A DNA stretch of 15,270 nucleotides from a bacterium (GTDB lineage Bacteria > Cyanobacteriota > Vampirovibrionia > Obscuribacterales > Obscuribacteraceae), in the NCBI GenBank assembly GCA_030431355.1, contig JAUIJG010000081.1:1-15270 (forward strand), written 5' to 3'. A program made the position numbers and the translations under genes. Below are positions 1 to 4,972 of this stretch, piece after piece (the stretch's first letter is position 1; the number at the start of each line of letters is the position of its first letter). The notes beneath the pieces were generated by a model. It saw nothing but the letters and a program-made list of their open reading frames with translations. It was not told where the DNA came from and did no database searches.

Positions 1-1024
1 TGATCTCCTCTCCGGAGATTATGCAATCAGGACCATCTATATGGAAAGAACTGATCTTTCTCTCCTCCCCTATCTCTTTCAGGTGACCAGTGTTTGAAGA
101 ATTGAAACCACCGATGACGATCATCAAATCAAGGGGTTCATCCACCAGCAAAAGCATGGCGTCCTGCCGCTCCTGGGTAGCATCGCATATAGTATCGCCA
201 GGACTGAAAAAATGTTCATCCAGATTTTGCGGTCCATATTTCGCCAGCATAGTCTTCTCGAAGAGCTTGCCGATCAATTCGGTCTCACCCTTCAGCATGG
301 TGGTCTGATTCGCAATTCCAACCCTTGTCAGATTGACATCGGGATCAAAATCCCTGGAACTGGCTCTGGCGAAACGGGTCATGAACTCGGTTCGGTCTCC
401 GCCCTTGAGAATATATTCACTGACCCACTCAGACTCTTCCAGATTCTCAACAATCAGGTAAGTGGTCGCCCGCGATGCGGTGGCGATAGTCTCTTCGTGG
501 TTATACTTACCGTGAATGATTGCGGTGTAATCATCCTTAGCGTATTTAACCACCCGGTTCCAGACCCTCGATACCCAGGGGCAGGTGGTATCGACCACTT
601 CGCAACCTTTGCTCTGTAACAGCTCCATCTCTTCGATACTGGCACCGAATGCAGGTACGATAACCACATCGCCGCTCTCTATCGAATCCAGGTTCTTGCT
701 GCCGTCTTCCATAACATCAACAAAGTGAACGTCCATTCCTCTCAAATGACTGTTCACCAGCGGATTATGAATAATCTCATTGGTAATCCATAACCTTCTA
801 TCGGGAAATTGCTTCCGGGTCTCATAAGCCATGGAAACAGCCCGGTCAACGCCCCAACAAAAGCCGAATGATTCGGCCAGACGAATTCTTATCTGGTTTC
901 TCTCCAGCAGGTTTCCGTTCTCTTTAATCTCGGTGATTAGATCTGACTCATAGGCCTTCTCTAATTCGGGCTCGACTTCCGCCTTGAGACCGAAACCTTT
1001 TCTATGATAGTGACTGTTTTTCAT
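1..1024 (-). CDS. ispH: 4-hydroxy-3-methylbut-2-enyl diphosphate reductase (IspH/LytB), 3' end outside window
   Basis: IspH catalyses the last step of the MEP isoprenoid pathway in the cytoplasm, reducing HMBPP to IPP and DMAPP with a [4Fe-4S] cluster. In this reading the frame starts at an ATG and gives 341 residues before running off the left edge. The three cluster cysteines are visible: C56 in [11 protein letters not shown]148 in [11 protein letters not shown] and C280 in [12 protein letters not shown]. Other family signatures are [30 protein letters not shown] and [13 protein letters not shown]. The roughly 50-residue leader before the first cysteine and the KGETE and GKYNHEE blocks match the long (about 400 residue) cyanobacterial/plant form rather than the short E. 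coli form, so some 60 residues are probably missing. It diverges from the gene at 1196. Family assignment is secure; the lineage inference is moderate. Confidence 0.95.
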   Translation of the reverse strand, partial: MKNSHYHRKGFGLKAEVEPELEKAYESDLITEIKENGNLLERNQIRIRLAESFGFCWGVDRAVSMAYETRKQFPDRRLWITNEIIHNPLVNSHLRGMDVHFVDVMEDGSKNLDSIESGDVVIVPAFGASIEEMELLQSKGCEVVDTTCPWVSRVWNRVVKYAKDDYTAIIHGKYNHEETIATASRATTYLIVENLEESEWVSEYILKGGDRTEFMTRFARASSRDFDPDVNLTRVGIANQTTMLKGETELIGKLFEKTMLAKYGPQNLDEHFFSPGDTICDATQERQDAMLLLVDEPLDLMIVIGGFNSSNTGHLKEIGEERKISSFHIDGPDCIISGEEI

Positions 1025-1128
1025 AAATCTATTACTTAATCTACCGATAGATCTTACCTAAAAACACTCGGTTCGATCCATAATTAGGTGCTATTATGAC
1101 GATGGCTTACGCTTACTATGGATGCTAG

Positions 1129-1158
1129 TTGACAACCAAAAACAACCAATCCGTTAAC
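1129..1158 (+). promoter_or_regulatory. candidate promoter for the small secreted-protein gene
   Basis: A perfect -35 hexamer TTGACA (1129-1134) is followed after 18 bases by GTTAAC (1153-1158), a poor -10 match; TTAACT is the alternative at a spacing of 19. It lies about 40 bases before the GTG start. The rest of the 171-base divergent region holds a tandem GCTTAC GCTTAC (1105-1116) and a small ATCTA/TAGAT stem (1039-1052) in the ispH leader. No clear ispH promoter was recognised. The call rests on the -35 element only. Confidence 0.35.
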
Positions 1159-1180
1159 TGGGTCCGAAATTTAGTTTCTA

Positions 1181-1190
1181 GGGGAGGAAA
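1181..1190 (+). promoter_or_regulatory. strong Shine-Dalgarno supporting a GTG start
   Basis: The purine run GGGGAGGAAA sits five bases before GTG at 1196. It fixes this GTG as the start, because no ATG follows until well inside the signal peptide and mature region. Confidence 0.75.
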
Positions 1191-1195
1191 CTTCT

Positions 1196-1600
1196 GTGTA
1201 CAAATCTCTTTTTTCGCTACTAGTAGCTATTGGTCTACTTGCTGGTTCAACCGCTCCGTGCCTTGCTGCAGATACCCAGGAAATGGCTAAAGGCTATGCC
1301 ATGTTCCCGGTTAAGGCTCTCGCTATCGGAACCGGAACCGTTGTCGGTATTCCTATCGCTATCACGAGAAGAGCTTCTTCGCGCTCGGTGGAATTCACCC
1401 AGAACTTTGCCGACCAAATCGGTGGACACGAAAATATCGTTCCCAGCGCATTCGCAATGCTCATGGGTGTTCCCTTCGGCTTGCTGGTAGGCACCGGTGA
1501 AGGCGTCTACTACGGTGGAAAGAATGGAATCTCCAACGGCTACGAAAGCCCCTTCTCACTCGCTTCGTTCAGCTTAGATTCTGATCTCGAAGGCGAATAA
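1196..1600 (+). CDS. small exported Gly/Ala-rich protein of unknown function
   Basis: This 134-residue protein has a GTG start and is not assigned to a family. Residues 1-25 form a classic Sec signal peptide: K3, a hydrophobic core around LLVAIGLLAGS, and a CLAA cleavage region followed by D26. The C22 is not placed in a good lipobox, so a lipoprotein is unlikely. The mature part holds two glycine-rich hydrophobic stretches, around ALAIGTGTVVGIPIAI and AFAMLMGVPFGLLVGTG. Both have a G-[IV]-P core, so they may be an internal duplication or a membrane hairpin. The tail is Ser/Asp-rich and polar. It appears to be a single-gene unit with its own promoter and a hairpin 19 bases after the stop. Periplasmic or membrane-inserted location is inferred. 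Confidence 0.75.
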   Translation: MYKSLFSLLVAIGLLAGSTAPCLAADTQEMAKGYAMFPVKALAIGTGTVVGIPIAITRRASSRSVEFTQNFADQIGGHENIVPSAFAMLMGVPFGLLVGTGEGVYYGGKNGISNGYESPFSLASFSLDSDLEGE

Positions 1601-1618
1601 AAAGAAAACACCTTATAT

Positions 1619-1650
1619 AGACCCGGTCCCAGCCATATGGGGCCGGGTCT
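1619..1650 (+). terminator. strong hairpin, probable transcription terminator
   Basis: A 12-bp stem (1619-1630 with 1639-1650, one G-T pair) encloses the 8-base loop AGCCATAT. The stem is very GC-rich (ACCCGG/CCGGGT). It is followed only by TAATTTA rather than a full T run, so termination may be partial. It sits between the small exported-protein gene and the HAD gene and ends 12 bases before the HAD start, so read-through transcripts would carry it just upstream of that ribosome site. Confidence 0.65.
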
Positions 1651-1662
1651 AATTTATGGAAG

Positions 1663-2319
1663 ATGAATATGATCGACGCAATTATTTTCGATATGGATGG
1701 AGTGCTGGTGGATTCGGAGCCACTCCACTTTGAGGCTTACAGGGAGCTGATTGCATCCTTCGACGGAGACTATGATGAAGAGTTCAATAGTCGCTTTCTG
1801 GGCCAAAAAGATATTGAGATTGCCCCTCTTGTTATAGAGAGATTCAATCTACCCCATAGTCCGATTGAGTTTGTTCGGGCAAAAGACGAGATATTTTACG
1901 AACAGATTCGACGTCATGCCAGACCGATGCCCGGAGTGATTCAAATTCTGAAACAAGCATCCGAACTTGATATCACAGTCGGCCTTGCCTCTTCTTCACG
2001 CATGAGCACCATCGATCTTATAGTCGACACCCTCAAAATACGAACTTACTTTTCAGACCTGACTTCAGGGGATCATGTCAGTAAGGGTAAACCGGCTCCG
2101 GACATCTTCTTGTTATCAGCCAGACGACTGGGGGTTGACCCCCACAAGTGTCTTGTAATTGAAGATACCGAACATGGGGTAGAGGCGGCAAAATCCGCCG
2201 GTATGAACTGCATTGCTGTTCCCTGTCAGGCGACTGCCCATCAGAAACACGAGGGTGCCGACAGCAAACTTTCCAGTCTCGAAGAGCTCGACCTGGCTAA
2301 CTACCGTCAAAGAAGCTGA
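1663..2319 (+). CDS. HAD-superfamily hydrolase, subfamily IA (beta-phosphoglucomutase/phosphatase-like)
   Basis: The 218-residue cytoplasmic protein carries all four HAD motifs: motif I FDMDGVLVDSEP with nucleophile D10 and acid/base D12, motif II in LASSSRMS (S110/S111), motif III in SKGKPAPD (K143) and motif IV in VIEDTEHG (E167/D168). Residues 18-85 form a helical C1 cap, as in beta-phosphoglucomutase and small sugar-phosphate phosphatases. Members use Mg2+ and a phospho-aspartate intermediate; the substrate cannot be told from sequence. A start at the second ATG (1669) is equally possible, since GGAAG at 1658-1662 abuts the first ATG but is six bases from the second. It is probably transcribed with, or by read-through from, the gene at 1196, as no other promoter is evident in the short gap. 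Confidence 0.9.
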   Translation: MNMIDAIIFDMDGVLVDSEPLHFEAYRELIASFDGDYDEEFNSRFLGQKDIEIAPLVIERFNLPHSPIEFVRAKDEIFYEQIRRHARPMPGVIQILKQASELDITVGLASSSRMSTIDLIVDTLKIRTYFSDLTSGDHVSKGKPAPDIFLLSARRLGVDPHKCLVIEDTEHGVEAAKSAGMNCIAVPCQATAHQKHEGADSKLSSLEELDLANYRQRS

Positions 2320-2323
2320 AAGA

Positions 2324-2357
2324 GCGTCGGTTGGAGCGATAAGATAGCAACCAACGC
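2324..2357 (+). terminator. hairpin after the HAD gene, possible terminator
   Basis: A 10-bp stem with one mismatch (2324-2333 GCGTCGGTTG with 2348-2357 CAACCAACGC) begins five bases after the HAD stop codon. No T run follows, so it may act as an mRNA 3' end stabiliser or a weak terminator. Confidence 0.4.
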
Positions 2358-2370
2358 AATCGCAGACGAA

Positions 2371-2410
2371 AACTAAAGTGAACTAATTTTACTTGACATC
2401 GCATTAGTTC
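2371..2410 (+). promoter_or_regulatory. phased AACTAA repeats and inverted repeat around a TTGACA box
   Basis: AACTAA occurs at 2371 and again at 2381, exactly 10 bases apart. GAACTAAT (2380-2387) is the perfect reverse complement of ATTAGTTC (2403-2410). The 15-base spacer contains TTGACA (2393-2398). This looks like a protein-binding site overlapping a -35 element for the gene at 2504. No good -10 lies 16-18 bases after TTGACA; TACCCT at 2423 is too far and TATAAA at 2445 has no -35. Operator is therefore better supported than promoter. Confidence 0.4.
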
Positions 2411-2492
2411 GATGGAAATGCGTACCCTTTAAAGAGTGACTGGGTATAAAGCTTTGGAATGCACCCGAACTTTATTCTCTCGGATTCCCGGA

Positions 2493-2496
2493 AGGA
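2493..2496 (+). promoter_or_regulatory. ribosome binding site AGGA of the 812-residue gene
   Basis: AGGA inside GGAAGGAAA lies seven bases before the ATG at 2504, a near-ideal spacing that decides this start. Confidence 0.6.
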
Positions 2497-2503
2497 AATT
2501 TGA

Positions 2504-4942
2504 ATGCGAAAAATTCCCAAAGAGCGAATTTTACGAGTTAACTGTCCTGGCTATGGAGTGGAAGCAAACTTCAACCTGGGAAGCGCAAAGCCCCTGAACA
2601 ATTACAGCGCGATCATCGTCAACCCGGTCAGCATCGCCCACTTGTTCGATAAAGACCCGGAGTTGGTGCGAAGAATTGATAGTAGCCTTACCGAAGGTCA
2701 CACAACCTTCAAAACCGAAGACGACCTTGTAGTAAGGAACATAGCAGCCGAGGCCGAAAGCAGGATATTGGAACTCTCCGATTTCTTGACCCAGGGTGGC
2801 TTTCTTGTTTATTTCCTCTGCCGTCCTTTCACCCTCAAAAGCAATAACGTCGCCGTGGATAACTATTACTGGTTGGAGACCCTGGCTCCCGATCAACCCA
2901 CGGAACAGAATGTCAGACATATGAGCGCCGTTGCCCAGGGGCGGCTTGTGGAAGTGACAAGCAAAGGAGATGAGTCAAAGCTGGCTCCGTACCTCAAACA
3001 GCAAGGACTCGAATGGAGCACAATCATCAGAGATGACTTCCTCACGGACGGCTATCACCTTTTAGCAACCGCAGGACCAAATAAGTGCATTGCCGGTCAA
3101 CTATATATTATGCAGAGCAACGGTAGAGTTGCTTTCTTGCCGGCACCATTTTCTCCTGACTTCGACAGAACCTTAATAGATTGCCTTAACCAGTGGTACA
3201 ACGAAAAAGAGCCTTCAGAAGCCGAAAAAGAGGCTGAAGCTAAAGAAGCAGAAGCTCTACAGTTAGCTTCCGCTCAACCTGTCTCTGCTCCTGCTCCTGG
3301 TCCCGAATTTTTCAACAAGGAACAAGAGGAGTTTCGCAAAGAGACTTCCGCGGAGCTTTTACGAGAAGAGCCGGTGGAACCCGAACCAATGACAGCACCA
3401 CTGGAGACACCAGCGGCAGAAGCACCGCCGCCTCAAACGGCACCCTCACCCCAGGAAATCGACCTGTCTATATTCGCTCAAACAGCCAGGCAACTGGCGG
3501 AAAAAACGACCTCTTCCCAGGAAGCGTCAAAAGAAGCGGCTGAAGCGAAGATGCGCGAGATTCAGGAACTGCAAAAGGCAGTAGTTTCCGCGCCAGAGCC
3601 AAGCCCTGAGACGCATCTAGACAAACCGGACGTAGCAGATACTTTGCCTGAGCAGGTCAATCCGGTAATTGATTCGATTCATCAGGAACCGATCAATCCA
3701 ATTAATTTAAACGATACTACAAATACTACCGATGCCGTAGACAATTCAATCGCAGAAAAAATAGCTTCTGATCTGGTGCAAGAATCTTTGAAGCTTGAGC
3801 CACCACAAACCGCAGCACCACAACCACCACCAGAATCAGTATCCTCAGATTTGGCAGAATCTGAACCGAGTCCAATTCCAACCGCCCTAACCAGAGATAA
3901 GATCGGAGAAACAGTCGTGACTAACAATGACAATCTACAGGACGAGCAAGAAAGAAAGCAAAAAGCAATGGATGCGCTAAGAGAGCTGCAGCAGAGTCAT
4001 CCCCAGGCGGCTCCGCCACAATCGGCTCCCACTCCTCCTGGTCACGCCGTTCCTCCGGCTGCTCCGGCGCAACCAGCACCAGCACCAGCACCAGCACCGG
4101 TTCAAACTCAACCAGCGCCAGCAGCACCAGCTCCGGCGACAGCTCCCCAGGCACCGCCCGCGGAGCAAGCTGCTGCCAGCAAGCCCCTGCTAAACACTCT
4201 TTTCAAAAAAGAAGATGCCGGTCAAGCTCTTGTTGCCCAGGCGCAACAAGCACCTCCGGCTCAGCCAAGACCAGTAGTACAATCAAATCTTCCTGTTCCG
4301 GAATGGTGCAAATCATTTAGTTTCTCCTATCTGGATGATTTGAGAAATGAACAGAGCACCCTCAGTGAACAACTACAAAGTATCCAGGCAAAACTTAACA
4401 CAGTAGAGTCGAGAATCGCCTCCGTAGATCAGCTGAAACAGGCATTATTGGCAGGTGAACCTGGTGTTCTGATCGATGCCTGCAACACTGTTCTATCCAG
4501 GCTTGGCTGGACAGTAGGCAAGTCTGCCAGAGTATCAAATGAAATACTTCTTTCAAATGTTGATCAGCCGGAAGGTCTGGCCCGAGTTGTAAGATCCGAT
4601 GACCAGTGCGGCCGAACAGAAGTGGCTCAGTTGGCTGAATCGGCAATCTCTTTCTGGGACGAGCATGAGATAGAACCGAAAGGTGTTTTGATAGCTTGCA
4701 CCTGGGCTACCGTAGCTCCGGATCAAAGAAATCAGCCTGATTTCTCCGACTCATTGAGAAAGTTCGCGGAGAAGAAAAATCTATGTCTGATGACAGCCAT
4801 GCAGCTGCTAGGCGTCTATAGGGATATAGAACTTGGTTCCACCAGTCCCGAAGCCGTTAGAAAACAGATACTTGAAACAAACGGACATCTATCCGGCTAT
4901 GAAGTTGAAAAAGGTGTGGTCGGTGCAGGAGCGGCGGTTTAA
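2504..4942 (+). CDS. large multidomain protein with disordered Pro/Ala linker and degenerate restriction-endonuclease-like C-terminus
   Basis: This 812-residue protein has no signal peptide or membrane segment. Residues 1-230 form a folded domain with alternating hydrophobic strands (YSAIIVNPVSIAHLF, GGFLVYFLCRPF) that I cannot assign with confidence. Residues 235-600 are low-complexity Ala/Pro/Glu/Gln, including an (Ala-Pro) run built from ACCAGC hexamers at 4072-4098. W601 opens a coiled coil (about 611-650). Residues 649-795 resemble restriction-endonuclease-fold proteins: LLAGEPGVLIDACNTVLSRLGW like the usual LL..G..LE..v...L..LGF, then KGVLIACTWATVAPDQR and FAEKKNLCLMTAMQLLGVY. The positions expected to hold the catalytic Glu and E-x-K are occupied by I/D and ARVVRSDD, so nuclease activity looks lost. 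The next gene starts 30 bases on, suggesting an operon. Domain identity of the C-terminus is inference at about 60 percent. Confidence 0.8.
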   Translation: MRKIPKERILRVNCPGYGVEANFNLGSAKPLNNYSAIIVNPVSIAHLFDKDPELVRRIDSSLTEGHTTFKTEDDLVVRNIAAEAESRILELSDFLTQGGFLVYFLCRPFTLKSNNVAVDNYYWLETLAPDQPTEQNVRHMSAVAQGRLVEVTSKGDESKLAPYLKQQGLEWSTIIRDDFLTDGYHLLATAGPNKCIAGQLYIMQSNGRVAFLPAPFSPDFDRTLIDCLNQWYNEKEPSEAEKEAEAKEAEALQLASAQPVSAPAPGPEFFNKEQEEFRKETSAELLREEPVEPEPMTAPLETPAAEAPPPQTAPSPQEIDLSIFAQTARQLAEKTTSSQEASKEAAEAKMREIQELQKAVVSAPEPSPETHLDKPDVADTLPEQVNPVIDSIHQEPINPINLNDTTNTTDAVDNSIAEKIASDLVQESLKLEPPQTAAPQPPPESVSSDLAESEPSPIPTALTRDKIGETVVTNNDNLQDEQERKQKAMDALRELQQSHPQAAPPQSAPTPPGHAVPPAAPAQPAPAPAPAPVQTQPAPAAPAPATAPQAPPAEQAAASKPLLNTLFKKEDAGQALVAQAQQAPPAQPRPVVQSNLPVPEWCKSFSFSYLDDLRNEQSTLSEQLQSIQAKLNTVESRIASVDQLKQALLAGEPGVLIDACNTVLSRLGWTVGKSARVSNEILLSNVDQPEGLARVVRSDDQCGRTEVAQLAESAISFWDEHEIEPKGVLIACTWATVAPDQRNQPDFSDSLRKFAEKKNLCLMTAMQLLGVYRDIELGSTSPEAVRKQILETNGHLSGYEVEKGVVGAGAAV
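4072..4098 (+). repeat. ACCAGC hexanucleotide tandem repeat inside coding sequence
   Basis: Four and a half perfect copies of ACCAGC encode an alternating Ala-Pro run. Unit length six keeps the frame, so slippage would lengthen or shorten the linker without a frameshift. Confidence 0.8.
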
Positions 4943-4972
4943 TCAAGCTACCATCCGTAAGAGAGAAGCAAA

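Noticed and set aside
212..669. Open frames on the plus strand (212-619) and in another minus frame (454-669).
   Set aside because: They lie wholly within ispH, whose cluster cysteines and family motifs are unmistakable; they have no motif of their own.
2423..2450. TACCCT and TATAAA as -10 boxes for the gene at 2504.
   Set aside because: TACCCT is 24 bases from TTGACA, and TATAAA has no -35 at 16-18 bases, so neither makes a convincing promoter.
3921..4168. Minus-strand frames rich in Leu-Val or Trp-Cys repeats.
   Set aside because: They are complements of the ACCAGC tandem repeat and the Pro/Ala-coding region, not real proteins.
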